From NCBI GenBank assembly GCA_012522475.1, contig JAAYKH010000043.1:29301-93300 (forward strand): a stretch of 64,000 nt of DNA. The letters run 5' to 3'. The translations under genes and the position numbers were made by a program. The notes under the pieces were generated by a model, which ran no database searches, had not been told where the DNA came from, and saw only the letters and a program-made list of their open reading frames with translations. This stretch comes from Chloroflexota bacterium (GTDB lineage: Bacteria; Chloroflexota; Anaerolineae; Anaerolineales; Anaerolineaceae). Below, piece by piece: positions 1 to 7,860 of this stretch; positions within the stretch are counted from its first letter, which is position 1, and each line of letters begins with the position of its first letter.

Positions 1-2
1 TT

Positions 3-668
3 GAACTGGTCTTCCCGGCCGAACACGATCAGGCGCTCTTCCCGATGACCATGTATCTGGCGGAAGGCGGTAAATTACAGGATTCACAGCGGCGTCCCCA
101 GCTTGAACTCGCACCCCTGACGGAGGTTTTCCGGCTGTTTGAACAGGGTGTTCAAACAGGGGCCTTCCCGGATTGGTTAAACCAGTATCAGTCATCTTCG
201 CAGGTTTGGACAGCCTTTAATGAGGGGCAGATCGATTTAGCTGTTACCTGGGTGTCTTATTACTTGCAGGAGGCACCCCCTGATGCGATGATCGCACCCC
301 TTTTTCCGGGTTCAGAGGAGACTTTTTCCATGGGCACAGGTCTGAGCTGGTCTCTGGCTTCGCCGTATGAAAACCGACACCCTCTGGCTGTGAAATTGGC
401 AGAGTATTTGGTGCAATCGGAGTTCCTGGCAGAATGGACTCGTGCTGCAGGTTATCTGCCTCCCCGTCCTTCCGCATTGGAAGGTTGGACCAACCAGAAA
501 ATTCGGGCAACGCTCAGCCAAATTGCGATGACAGCGGTTTTGCGACCGCCAAATGAGGTCATCCTCGCCCTGGGGCCGTTCCTTCGGGATGGCAGCCGGC
601 AGGTGCTGCAAGGATTGACCGACCCAGCCCAGGCGGCCCAACTGGTGATTGAAGGTTTGGGAGAATGA
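3..668 (+). CDS. ABC transporter extracellular solute-binding protein, C-terminal fragment
   Basis: The reading frame is open to the left edge of the window, so the gene starts upstream; the first in-frame ATG (45) is internal. The visible 220 or so residues resemble the C-terminal lobe of family 1 (sugar-type) solute-binding proteins: alternating helices, a conserved-looking GYLPPRPSAL segment near the middle, a segment where the protein samples a closed pocket (DLAVTWVSYYLQEAP), and a terminal helix ending LVIEGLGE. Such proteins capture a substrate outside the membrane and deliver it to an ABC permease. The substrate cannot be told from this fragment. The stop codon overlaps the next gene by 4 bases (ATGA), so the two are translationally coupled. 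Family assignment is moderate; partial status is directly seen. Confidence 0.7.
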   Translation, partial: ELVFPAEHDQALFPMTMYLAEGGKLQDSQRRPQLELAPLTEVFRLFEQGVQTGAFPDWLNQYQSSSQVWTAFNEGQIDLAVTWVSYYLQEAPPDAMIAPLFPGSEETFSMGTGLSWSLASPYENRHPLAVKLAEYLVQSEFLAEWTRAAGYLPPRPSALEGWTNQKIRATLSQIAMTAVLRPPNEVILALGPFLRDGSRQVLQGLTDPAQAAQLVIEGLGE

Positions 669-1021
669 CAATGCCGGATCAATTTGAGGATTTAAACGGA
701 TCATTTTGGGGGGACCGGTTGCTGTGGGCTTTGATTGCGATGATTGTGCTGATTGTTGCTATTGCTGCGCTGGCTTTGCACAGCCCGATCTCACAACCGA
801 TTGGGGAACGGACCCCAGGGCCTGAGCTGGAAGAGATGCCGGCGGGGGCCGTTTTGGCAGCATACCCGGAGTCAGGACAGTCTGCACTTCAAGAGGAGAG
901 CTATTTAGACCCTGAAGAAATTGGCCATACGGGTGGGATTATTTTCTGGAGTACGGTTTTGATCTTGATTGCGGTGGTGGCTACACTACGCGAGACGATC
1001 TTGCGTAAAAAAAAATCTTAA
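665..1021 (+). CDS. small two-helix membrane protein, unknown function
   Basis: A 118-residue protein starting in an ATGA overlap with the binding-protein gene. It has two clear membrane segments, at about residues 19-38 and 92-108, separated by an acidic loop of some 50 residues rich in Pro and Glu, and ends in a basic tail (RKKKS) that should lie in the cytoplasm. With the positive tail inside, both termini are probably cytoplasmic and the loop is outside. I do not recognise the family. The coupling to a solute-binding protein suggests an accessory of that transporter or an anchor for the lipoprotein, but this is inference from position only. Confidence 0.6.
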   Translation: MTMPDQFEDLNGSFWGDRLLWALIAMIVLIVAIAALALHSPISQPIGERTPGPELEEMPAGAVLAAYPESGQSALQEESYLDPEEIGHTGGIIFWSTVLILIAVVATLRETILRKKKS

Positions 1022-1045
1022 TCCAGGCGTTTTTCCCATGAGAGA

Positions 1046-1408
1046 ATGTCAATGACAGATCGCTTAGAAGCATTCCAAACATACCGTCAGCAAATGAACG
1101 CGCGCATTGCCGCGATTAACCATTTGGGCATCAAACGATTTTTTAACCTAGATACCCATGCCTATGAAGATGGTGCATTAAGTAAAAAGGAAAAAGAACT
1201 GCTGGGCCTGGTGGCTTCGCTGGTACTGCGGTGTAACGACTGTATTGACTATCATATCCTGCAGTGCGTGGACACCGGTTGGACGGATGCAGAGATTTAC
1301 GATGCTTTCAATGTGGGCTTGGTTGTGGGCGGAAGTATCGTCATTCCGCATTTACGCCACGCAGTGGAGACCCTGGACCTTTACCGGGCGGAAAATCCTC
1401 TGGAATAA
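1046..1408 (+). CDS. carboxymuconolactone decarboxylase / AhpD-like protein
   Basis: A 120-residue all-helical protein of the carboxymuconolactone decarboxylase superfamily. The AhpD signature is present: C63-x2-C66 followed by H70 (LRCNDCIDYH), which in AhpD proteins forms a redox-active disulfide and proton relay for peroxide reduction. The conserved GLVASLVLRC helix before it and the alternating small residues after (GLVVGGSIVIPH) also match the family. Its own substrate is not known; an alkylhydroperoxidase-type thiol oxidoreductase is the best guess. It lies 24 bases after the small membrane protein and is followed by a terminator, so it probably ends that operon. The alternative ATG two codons downstream is equally possible. 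Confidence 0.85.
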   Translation: MSMTDRLEAFQTYRQQMNARIAAINHLGIKRFFNLDTHAYEDGALSKKEKELLGLVASLVLRCNDCIDYHILQCVDTGWTDAEIYDAFNVGLVVGGSIVIPHLRHAVETLDLYRAENPLE

Positions 1409-1432
1409 ATTTTCTTTTACGATTACGGCACA

Positions 1433-1459
1433 GGTCTGTCTGAACAGGACAGCCTTTTT
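1433..1459 (+). terminator. rho-independent terminator after the AhpD-like gene
   Basis: A short hairpin with stem CTGTC/GACAG plus outer GG/CC pairs (one bulged T) and a seven-base loop, followed by a run of five T. It sits 25 bases after the AhpD-like stop codon. The T run overlaps the probable -35 of the next promoter. Confidence 0.6.
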
Positions 1460-1486
1460 ATAATCCATACTTCTATCGATTATAAT
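1458..1486 (+). promoter_or_regulatory. candidate sigma70 promoter for the M24 peptidase
   Basis: A perfect -10 box TATAAT (1481-1486) lies 17 bases after a weak -35 (TTATAA, 1458-1463). A start site near 1493 would leave a short leader with a strong AAGGAGG ribosome binding site at 1504. Confidence 0.5.
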
Positions 1487-1517
1487 TATCCTCATTGTTA
1501 ACCAAGGAGGCTGGATC

Positions 1518-2636
1518 ATGCAAGAACGCATAAAGAAATTAACAAAACTGATGGGTGAATTTGATTTGCCAGGGATCGCTTTAAACCCGGGCCCTACGCT
1601 GACCTACCTGACGGGCCTGGAATTTCATCTGATGGAGCGCCCGACAGTACTGTTGATCACCGTTGAAGGAAAAACTGCACTGGTCTTGCCGGCCCTGGAA
1701 GTTGGAAAACTGGCGAGCATGCCGATAAAAATAGAGGCTTTTAATTACAGCGATGATCCGGCAACCCGCTCGGAGGCCTTTGTCCGGGCGGCTGAACTCC
1801 TTAACTTTTCCGCCAAGGAACTTGGGGTTGAGGCCACCCGTATGCGCTACCTGGAATTGATGTACCTGGGGGACGCCTTCCCCGAGCTGGGCTTTTTAGA
1901 TGCGAGTGCCTGCCTGGCGGAATTGCGCATTGTGAAGGACGAGGACGAGCAAGGAAAAATGCGGCAGGCCGCTGTCATTGCCCAAAATGCATTGTTAGCG
2001 ACATTGAAGGACATCAAAGCCGGGATGACCGAAGTGGAAGTTGCTAACCAGTTGATGATCCAATTATTGCGCGCCGGGTCTGACCCGAGCCTGCCATTTG
2101 CTCCGATTGTCGCCTTTGGGGAGAATACCGCCGACCCACACAGCGTGCCCTCTGGAAGGCGATTAAAACCGGGCGACTTGCTGCTGGTGGATTGGGGCGC
2201 CAGTTATCAAGGTTATTTCTCCGATATTACCCGCACGTTTACCCTGGGTGAGGTTGACCCAGAACTGCAAAAAATCGGGGAGATTGTCCTACGTGCTAAT
2301 TTGGCTGGCCAAACGGCCGGCTGTGCGGGGATTGAAGCGGGCGCGGTTGACCGGGCGGCCCGGGCAGTAATAACGGACGCGGGCTATGGACATGCCTTTA
2401 TCCACCGTACCGGGCATGGTTTGGGGATGGAAGCGCACGAAGAACCGTATATTTTTGATACGAACCCACGTATCCTGACCTCTGGAATGACCTTTACGGT
2501 TGAGCCTGGAATTTACCTGCCGGGTAAGGGCGGGGTTCGCATTGAGGATGATATGGTGGTAACGGAAACCGGGTTTGAATCCTTGACGGATATGCCGCGC
2601 CAGGTGCTCCCCCTGGAAGCGTTTATGGAAAACTGA
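1518..2636 (+). CDS. Xaa-Pro peptidase, M24 metallopeptidase family
   Basis: A 372-residue cytoplasmic enzyme with the two-domain plan of prolidases and aminopeptidase P: an N-terminal creatinase-like domain (about 1-135) and a C-terminal pita-bread domain. All five dinuclear metal ligands are visible: D225 (VDWGASY), D236 (FSDITRTF), H300 (HRTGHGLG), E329 (TVEPGIYL) and E343 (RIEDDM). H208 matches the catalytic histidine before the first metal ligand. It should remove or hydrolyse peptide bonds next to proline, with Mn or Co as cofactor. The start is set by AAGGAGG 8 bases upstream. An MFS transporter gene follows after 10 bases and may take up or export the corresponding peptide products. 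PepQ and PepP cannot be separated from the sequence alone. Confidence 0.92.
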   Translation: MQERIKKLTKLMGEFDLPGIALNPGPTLTYLTGLEFHLMERPTVLLITVEGKTALVLPALEVGKLASMPIKIEAFNYSDDPATRSEAFVRAAELLNFSAKELGVEATRMRYLELMYLGDAFPELGFLDASACLAELRIVKDEDEQGKMRQAAVIAQNALLATLKDIKAGMTEVEVANQLMIQLLRAGSDPSLPFAPIVAFGENTADPHSVPSGRRLKPGDLLLVDWGASYQGYFSDITRTFTLGEVDPELQKIGEIVLRANLAGQTAGCAGIEAGAVDRAARAVITDAGYGHAFIHRTGHGLGMEAHEEPYIFDTNPRILTSGMTFTVEPGIYLPGKGGVRIEDDMVVTETGFESLTDMPRQVLPLEAFMEN

Positions 2637-2646
2637 TCGTGCTGGG

Positions 2647-3771
2647 ATGACACGGGATTTAAAAATCGTTTCAGCATCGATGTTAATCTGGGGGATCGGT
2701 GAGGGAATGTTCTTCATTTTTCAACCTCTGTACATTCAGGAGCTGGGTGCAGACCCGATTCTGATCGGGATGATCTTGGGCGTGAACGGCCTGATGATGA
2801 CCCTGTCACAGATCCCTTCGGGGTACCTGGCGGATAAGCTGGGGCGCAGACCCTTAATGTGGTTTTCCTGGGTTGCCGGGCTGGCGGCGGTCTGGATTAT
2901 GGCCCTGGCCTCTTCGTTGGGCGTTTTTTTGATCGGGTTGATGCTGTATGGTTTAACCTCTTCGGTGGTGGCGCCGTTGAATACCTACGTGCAGGCAGCA
3001 CGGGGTGATTGGTCGGTTGGGCGGGCGGTGAGCTTTGTCTCTGCTGCCCATCATGTCGGCGGAATTTTCGGCCCAATTATTGGTGGGATCGTTGCAGAAA
3101 ACTATCATTTACGTGCCGTCTATTTTGCTGCCGGGGTTTTGTTTGCTATTTCAACCCTGATCGTTTTATTCATCCGCAAACAGTCTGCAGAGAGTCTGGT
3201 TAAGGTGGAAGGCGATGCGCACTTGATGCAGAATCAGCGGTTTATGAGCATGCTGGGTGTGATCGCCCTGGTGATGGTTGCGGTAACGCTCCCGCAGCCG
3301 CTGACGGCGAATTTTTTACAAAATCAGCGGGGGCTTTCCCTCGCACATATTGGGCAATTGGGCGCGCTTGGCGCGCTGGGCAGTGTTCTGATGATGCTGG
3401 GCTTGGGCCACCTGCCGGCGAGCCAGGCCATGCTGATTGGTCAGGGCGGCCTGGTGTTGTTTGCGGGATTAATCTGGGGTGGTGGCAGCTTTTTATGGTA
3501 CGGGTTGGGTTATCTCTTCCTGGGCGGTTACCGCCTGTGCCGGGCGATGGCAGTCACCCTGGTTCAACCTCTGGTGCGTGAATATGAAGTTGGGTTGGCT
3601 TTCGGGATTGTTGAAAGCGCAGCCCTGTTGGCCTTTGTGATTGCGCCTATTTTGGCCGGCTTTTTATACGATTGGCAGCCGGCCTCGGTTTACCCAGTCA
3701 GCCTGCTGGTATTAGCCCTGGCTTTTTTATTAAGTCACCGCTATTTTAAGCGCACCCAGCAAAGACTGTAA
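2647..3771 (+). CDS. MFS transporter
   Basis: A 374-residue integral membrane protein with about 12 hydrophobic segments and the hallmark loop 2-3 motif of the major facilitator superfamily, GYLADKLGRRPLMW, near residue 60. The second half contains further Gly-rich helices (GALGALGSVLMMLGLG). It starts 10 bases after the M24 peptidase stop, so the two are probably cotranscribed. The substrate is unknown; drug-efflux or metabolite-uptake subfamilies are both possible. A C-terminal basic stretch (HRYFKRTQQR) is cytoplasmic as expected. Confidence 0.88.
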   Translation: MTRDLKIVSASMLIWGIGEGMFFIFQPLYIQELGADPILIGMILGVNGLMMTLSQIPSGYLADKLGRRPLMWFSWVAGLAAVWIMALASSLGVFLIGLMLYGLTSSVVAPLNTYVQAARGDWSVGRAVSFVSAAHHVGGIFGPIIGGIVAENYHLRAVYFAAGVLFAISTLIVLFIRKQSAESLVKVEGDAHLMQNQRFMSMLGVIALVMVAVTLPQPLTANFLQNQRGLSLAHIGQLGALGALGSVLMMLGLGHLPASQAMLIGQGGLVLFAGLIWGGGSFLWYGLGYLFLGGYRLCRAMAVTLVQPLVREYEVGLAFGIVESAALLAFVIAPILAGFLYDWQPASVYPVSLLVLALAFLLSHRYFKRTQQRL

Positions 3772-3806
3772 CGGCAGCTTGCGGGAATAAAAAAAGGAGG
3801 TTTGCA

Positions 3807-4448
3807 ATGACACTTGAAATTATCCACCTGATTTTAGGGCCCCTTGGTAATAATGTATACCTTCTGGGTGACCATACTAGCGGTGACGCGGTGGTGATCG
3901 ACCCCAGTTTTGAGTCGCGGGCTGTGCTTGACCAGGCAGAAACCTTGGGTTGGACCCTGCGCGGCATCTGGCTGACACACGGGCATTTTGACCATCTCGC
4001 CGGAGCGGGCGAGATTGCCCGGGCTTTTACGCCGCACCTGCCGGTGGGTTTACATCCAGATGATCTGGCCTGGTACAGACAGGAAGGGGGGGCGGGTCAA
4101 TTTGGGATGTCGATTTCGCCGCTGCCGCAAGAAACTAGCCCCTTGACGCATGGTACGCCATTGGGTTTGCGGGCAGACCTGCCGCCGGTGGCTGAGGTGC
4201 GTCATGCGCCCGGTCATAGCGCCGGGCACGTTATGTTCTATGTGGAGCGTCTGGGCACTTTGTTCTGCGGTGACGTTATCTTTTACCAGGGCATCGGACG
4301 GACAGACCTGGCCGGCGGAGACCTGGAAACCCTGCTGGAGAGCATCCGCGCCCAGGTATTTTCTCTGCCGGATGAAACGCGTTTATTGCCCGGCCACGGC
4401 CCGGAGACCACGGTTGGCTTCGAGCGGGCGAATAACCCATTCTTATAA
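3807..4448 (+). CDS. MBL-fold metallohydrolase, glyoxalase II-like
   Basis: A 213-residue metallo-beta-lactamase-fold protein. The metal site is complete: H58-x-H60-x-D62-H63 (THGHFDHL), H137 (GHSAGH), D156 (CGDVIF) and H197 (PGHGPE). The length and the GDTLF-like CGDVIFYQGIGRTDL segment match the hydroxyacylglutathione hydrolase-like branch, which acts on thioesters; some members are persulfide dioxygenases. The ribosome binding site AAGGAGG at 3795 fixes the start. The last 26 bases of the gene (encoding ERANNPFL) and the downstream terminator are duplicated about 1.76 kb further on, at 6182-6299. The exact substrate cannot be deduced. Confidence 0.9.
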   Translation: MTLEIIHLILGPLGNNVYLLGDHTSGDAVVIDPSFESRAVLDQAETLGWTLRGIWLTHGHFDHLAGAGEIARAFTPHLPVGLHPDDLAWYRQEGGAGQFGMSISPLPQETSPLTHGTPLGLRADLPPVAEVRHAPGHSAGHVMFYVERLGTLFCGDVIFYQGIGRTDLAGGDLETLLESIRAQVFSLPDETRLLPGHGPETTVGFERANNPFL

Positions 4449-4544
4449 ACAGAAACTGGAGTTGTTTTCCAACAAAAAAAATTGTGAAAGATCCTGTTAA
4501 ATAAAAAAAGCTGTCTAAATGTGAAACTTTTTTAAAACAGCTTC
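4423..4544 (+). repeat. direct repeat copy A: gene tail plus hairpin element
   Basis: This segment holds the last codons of the MBL hydrolase gene, its stop, and a downstream structured stretch. It aligns base by base with 6182-6299, with by-eye identity of roughly four in five over about 100 bases. Shared blocks include AACCCATTC, TATAAACAGAAAC and CCTGTTAAATAAAAAAAGCTG. The final hairpin here (AAGCTGT at 4508, ACAGCTT at 4537) has lost the T run that the second copy keeps. Confidence 0.85.
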
Positions 4545-4551
4545 TCTATGC

Positions 4552-4557
4552 TAAAAT
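4552..4557 (+). promoter_or_regulatory. probable -10 box for tRNA-Leu
   Basis: TAAAAT lies 12 bases before the first base of the mature tRNA. The -35 region is a T-rich stretch near 4529-4534 and matches the consensus poorly, so only the -10 is called. Confidence 0.4.
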
Positions 4558-4568
4558 CAAACACGCCG

Positions 4569-4655
4569 GCAGGCATGGCGGAATTAGCAGATGCGCACGG
4601 TTCAGGTCCGTGTGCTCGCAATAGCATGGAGGTTCAAGTCCTCTTGCCTGCACCA
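4569..4655 (+). tRNA. tRNA-Leu (anticodon CAG)
   Basis: An 87-base class II tRNA with encoded CCA. The acceptor stem pairs GCAGGCA (4569-4575) with TGCCTGC (4645-4651), followed by discriminator A and CCA. The anticodon stem CACGG/CCGTG encloses the loop TTCAGGT, giving anticodon CAG, which reads the leucine codon CUG. A long variable arm and a T loop GGTTCAAGTCC are present, as expected for tRNA-Leu. CUG is heavily used in the surrounding genes. Confidence 0.97.
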
Positions 4656-4659
4656 TAAG

Positions 4660-4708
4660 ACCACTCTGTTACAATTACAAACATTGTATCAATAACAGGG
4701 TGGTTTTT
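4660..4708 (+). terminator. rho-independent terminator after tRNA-Leu
   Basis: A 12-base stem (ACCACTCTGTTA at 4660, TAACAGGGTGGT at 4693, one G-T type pair) with a 21-base loop is followed directly by TTTTT. It lies 5 bases after the tRNA. Confidence 0.85.
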
Positions 4709-4965
4709 CATATGCGAAAAGCCTGTTAAACAGCCATTTTGCGGGCTTTTATCTTTTGCTTTCGTGTGTTGCACGCGGGATATCATGAACTAAAAAGTTG
4801 ACCCAAAATCTCAAATCACTGCCCAAATATCATTTGTGCGCTAAAGGAAACGCCAACGAGCAAGTAAGGTGTTCACTTTTTTGAAGGGGTGTTCATTCCG
4901 GTGTTTGAGGTTCAATAAGAGCATAGAAAACCCCGGCAGAGTCGATTCAGCCCATGTCTAGGTTT
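4709..4965. other. non-coding gap with short spaced repeats
   Basis: No credible gene lies here. A second weak hairpin (AAAAGCC near 4717 with GGGCTTTT near 4741) follows the tRNA terminator. Further on, the word GGTGTTCA occurs at 4868 and 4888 and a variant GGTGTTTGA at 4900, giving a loose 12-20 base periodicity. Such tandem short repeats resemble the ends of some insertion sequences (IS21-type), but no inverted partner or transposase is present in the gap, so this is only a hint of an old insertion. Confidence 0.4.
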
Positions 4966-4994
4966 TTGATTTATTTTAGAGATCATGTTATCAT
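4966..4994 (+). promoter_or_regulatory. sigma70 promoter for the WD40 lipoprotein
   Basis: TTGATT (4966-4971), a 17-base spacer and TATCAT (4989-4994) form a good sigma70 promoter. A start near 5001 gives a leader of about 60 bases before the gene. Confidence 0.65.
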
Positions 4995-5062
4995 GGGTAA
5001 AAGTCATCATATTAAGTATTGTTTTAAAAACTCAATCTAAAAATTTATGAGAGGAGGATATG

Positions 5063-6145
5063 ATGAAAGCTTGTCGTCTAACACTTATTTTACTTTTCGT
5101 ATTTGCGTTTGCCTTGACTACAGGTTGCGCAGGTGAACCTAAACCAGCCCACGAATCGGTTGTAGTCGATACCTCAGAGACGACAGAAGACCCGGTTGAA
5201 ACGAAAGACCCGGAAATAGAAGAGGAGCCCGAATTGGTGTGGAGCCACAAACACGAGGATAAGATCTATAGTGTAGCCACATTCGGCGAAACTCTTGCTG
5301 TAGGGGAGCTTGAAGTAGTTCACATTCACCATCTCTCGGATGGCTCGCTGATGGATGTTTTAACACACCAGCATGCAGTGGAAGATATGGAGTTCTCCGC
5401 TGATGGAACAGTTTTAGGTGCAGGCCAGGGATATTACGGCGTGCAACTCACGGAACTTACGGACAATGCCGAACCGCAGACCGTTGGAAGCGGGTACAAC
5501 AGCCGCCTCGCGTTTTCTCCTGATGGCCTTCATATAGCGACAGGTAATCGCGATGGGGTCGTTTGGATTTGGGAGCTTGACGATTTAACCCAGACGGCCA
5601 CTCTTGAAAATCCTGACCCTGCAAACAAGGCATCTCTTGATGATATGCTGATCACCATCGATTATCACCCATCAGGTAAACTGCTAGCAGCAACACACTG
5701 GGGCGGCACCATCTATATCTGGGATGTTGAGAAAAATGAAGTCATCCAGTCACTGCAATTTGATGCCGACCAAATAGCAAATGGTGCGTTTCGTTTTTCG
5801 CCAAACGGTAGTGAAATGGCTTATGCAGTAAAGGATAGCGGTGAACACTTGATTCGACTGATTACAGTTGATGGCGGTGATGCGATACGCGATATTGTTG
5901 TGCCAGAACGCGTAAAGGACCTAAATTTTTCTCCCGATGGCAGGTTATTAGCAGTTGCATCTCACGAGGCCACAACTATATGGGATGTAACTTCCGGGGA
6001 GTTGAAATACACATTAAATCAGACCATAACTCCGCCTGACAATATGCCGACCGCGTTAACATTCACGCCCGACGGAGGGCATTTAGCCGTCGTACGCTGG
6101 GATGAAACGATCGAGTTGTGGCGGCTTCCCGGGTTGAACCGATAG
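5063..6145 (+). CDS. WD40-repeat lipoprotein
   Basis: A 360-residue secreted lipoprotein. The N-terminus has a basic start, a hydrophobic helix and a lipobox ending at C22 (LTTGC), followed by an acidic Thr/Glu/Pro linker to about residue 55. The rest is a beta-propeller: WD-type blades are visible as FSPDGLHIATG...VWIWELDD, YHPSGKLLAATHW...IYIWDVEK, FSPNGSEMAYAV, FSPDGRLLAVASHE...TIWDVTSG and FTPDGGHLAVVRW...IELWRLPG. Proteins of this type act as protein-binding platforms on the cell surface; no partner is evident. AGGAGG (5052-5057) favours the second of two adjacent ATG codons. The gene lies with tRNA-Leu between two copies of a gene-tail/terminator repeat, which suggests it was inserted there. 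Confidence 0.9.
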   Translation: MKACRLTLILLFVFAFALTTGCAGEPKPAHESVVVDTSETTEDPVETKDPEIEEEPELVWSHKHEDKIYSVATFGETLAVGELEVVHIHHLSDGSLMDVLTHQHAVEDMEFSADGTVLGAGQGYYGVQLTELTDNAEPQTVGSGYNSRLAFSPDGLHIATGNRDGVVWIWELDDLTQTATLENPDPANKASLDDMLITIDYHPSGKLLAATHWGGTIYIWDVEKNEVIQSLQFDADQIANGAFRFSPNGSEMAYAVKDSGEHLIRLITVDGGDAIRDIVVPERVKDLNFSPDGRLLAVASHEATTIWDVTSGELKYTLNQTITPPDNMPTALTFTPDGGHLAVVRWDETIELWRLPGLNR

Positions 6146-6181
6146 CTTCTCCACCAGTCGATATGAGCGTGCCCTCGCCGT

Positions 6182-6299
6182 AGCGGGCGAACAACCCATT
6201 CCTATAAACAGAAACCAGGGTTGTTTTTCTAACAAACGGAATTTGAGAAAAACCCTGTTAAATAAAAAAAGCTGCCTGAATTGAATGGCAGCTTTTTTT
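6182..6299 (+). repeat. direct repeat copy B: gene-tail remnant plus terminator
   Basis: This is the second copy of the segment at 4423-4544. It keeps the last codons of the MBL hydrolase frame but has no gene attached. Inside it, CAGGGTT with TTTTTC (6217) pairs with GAGAAAAACCCTG (6245-6257), and then comes the strong terminator hairpin. The preceding bases 6146-6181 do not match the MBL gene. Confidence 0.85.
6264..6299. terminator. bidirectional rho-independent terminator
   Basis: A perfect stem of GCTGCC/GGCAGC extended by seven A/T pairs encloses a 10-base loop. It has a T run on either strand, so it can end both the WD40 transcript from the left and the recX-rny transcript from the right. 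Confidence 0.9.
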
Positions 6300-6310
6300 G
6301 TCACTACAGG

Positions 6311-7849
6311 TTATTTGGCGTATTCGGTTGCCCGACTCTCTCGAATGACCGTCACCCGGATCTGACCGGGGTACTGCATGGTCTCTTCAATTTGCTGGGC
6401 GATATTTTTTGCCATGCGGTTGGCTTCAACATCGTCGATCTCGGTGGGCTTGACAATGATGCGAACTTCACGCCCTGCCTGGATGGCATAGCTGCGATCA
6501 ACGCCCTGGTAGCTGTTGGCGATGTTCTCCAGCGCTCGCAGTCTTTTGATGTATTGTTCCAAATCCTCGCGCCGGGCGCCCGGCCGGGCACCGGAAATGG
6601 CATCGGCGGCTTCGGCAATCACGGCTTCGACCGATTCCTGATCAATTTCGTGATGGTGAGAGGCGATGACGTTGACGACCCTGGCGTTGACCCCATGGCG
6701 AGCGGCAAACTCGGCGCCAATTTGTGCGTGGGTGCCCTCCGTATTGTGATCCATGGCCTTGCCCAGGTCGTGCAGCAGGGCGCCGGCTTTGGCCACCTCG
6801 ACATCGGCGCCCAGTTCTGCGGCAATCACGCTGGCGATCTTAGCGGTCTCAACGGCGTGTGCGAGCTGATTTTGGCCGTAGGAAGTGCGAAATTTAAGGC
6901 GTCCCAGCTTCTTGAGGACCTCGTCATGTAAGCCAGCCACACCGGCGTCGTAAGCGGCCTGTTCGCCCGCTTCGGCGATATCTTCGTCCATCTGTTCGTT
7001 TTCTTCTTTGACAATCTTTTCAATATTGGCCGGATGGATGCGCCCATCGAGCACCAAGCGTTGCAGAGAACGCCGAGCGACCTCGCGCCGGACCGAATCG
7101 AAGCAGGAGACGGTGACCGATTCAGGCGTGTCATCAACAATGACGTCAACGCCAGAGATCTGCTCAAAAGCGCGGATATTGCGCCCATTGCGGCCGACGA
7201 TGCGCCCTTTCATTTCCTCGTTGGGTAAGTTGACCAGTGAGGTGGTCACTTCAGCAACCCTTTCGGAGGCGACACGCTGGATCGCATCGGCGATCAATTC
7301 CCGGGCACGGGTATTACCTTTTTCACGCGCTTCACTTTCGATCTGGCGGATGATGCGAGCCATATCTGCCCGGGCTTCTTTCTCGGTTTCAGCCAGGAGG
7401 ACGTCTCGCGCTTCATCACGGGTCATGACAGAGACGCTCTGTAATTCCGCCAGGACATCTTCATAGAGCTTGTCGATTTCATTGGCACGCTTGTCAATAC
7501 TGGACTGGCGCTTGTTCAAGCGAGATTCGCGTTCCTCGTACTTTTCGAGGCGCAGATCCAGTTCCTCGCGACGTTTCTGCAGGCGATCATCCTCTCTGCT
7601 AAGTTCAGACCGACGACGATTGAGTTCATCTTCGGATTTTTGGGTAATTTTCAGGGCATTATCCTTGGCCTCGATCTCAATCTCGCGAGCTTTTTCTTTG
7701 GCTTCGGTGAGGATGTGATCAGCCTTCAGGTTTTGTGCCTTGCGTTGCGAGGTCACCATGGATTGCTTGATGAGATAACCTGCCACGATACCCAGTGCTA
7801 ATGCACCGACGATCAGGATAATCAATTCTAAAGTGTTTATTGTTGTCAT
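6311..7849 (-). CDS. rny: ribonuclease Y
   Basis: A 512-residue membrane-anchored endoribonuclease that starts mRNA decay at the inner face of the membrane. The order of parts is typical: N-terminal membrane helix (about residues 8-27), a long charged coiled coil (about 30-190), a KH RNA-binding domain with the GRNGRNIRAFE loop (about 215), and an HD phosphohydrolase domain with the HDLGKAMDH metal site (about 355) and later conserved residues in ASHHHEID. Length equals that of known RNase Y proteins. Two adjacent ATG codons occur; GGAG spacing favours the second. It lies 11 bases downstream of recX on the same strand. Confidence 0.97.
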   Translation of the reverse strand: MTTINTLELIILIVGALALGIVAGYLIKQSMVTSQRKAQNLKADHILTEAKEKAREIEIEAKDNALKITQKSEDELNRRRSELSREDDRLQKRREELDLRLEKYEERESRLNKRQSSIDKRANEIDKLYEDVLAELQSVSVMTRDEARDVLLAETEKEARADMARIIRQIESEAREKGNTRARELIADAIQRVASERVAEVTTSLVNLPNEEMKGRIVGRNGRNIRAFEQISGVDVIVDDTPESVTVSCFDSVRREVARRSLQRLVLDGRIHPANIEKIVKEENEQMDEDIAEAGEQAAYDAGVAGLHDEVLKKLGRLKFRTSYGQNQLAHAVETAKIASVIAAELGADVEVAKAGALLHDLGKAMDHNTEGTHAQIGAEFAARHGVNARVVNVIASHHHEIDQESVEAVIAEAADAISGARPGARREDLEQYIKRLRALENIANSYQGVDRSYAIQAGREVRIIVKPTEIDDVEANRMAKNIAQQIEETMQYPGQIRVTVIRESRATEYAK

Positions 7850-7860
7850 CATTACTCCAT

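Noticed and set aside
6281..6931. 216-codon plus-strand frame over rny
   Set aside because: It is antisense to the conserved HD domain of RNase Y and has no ribosome binding site or recognisable family.
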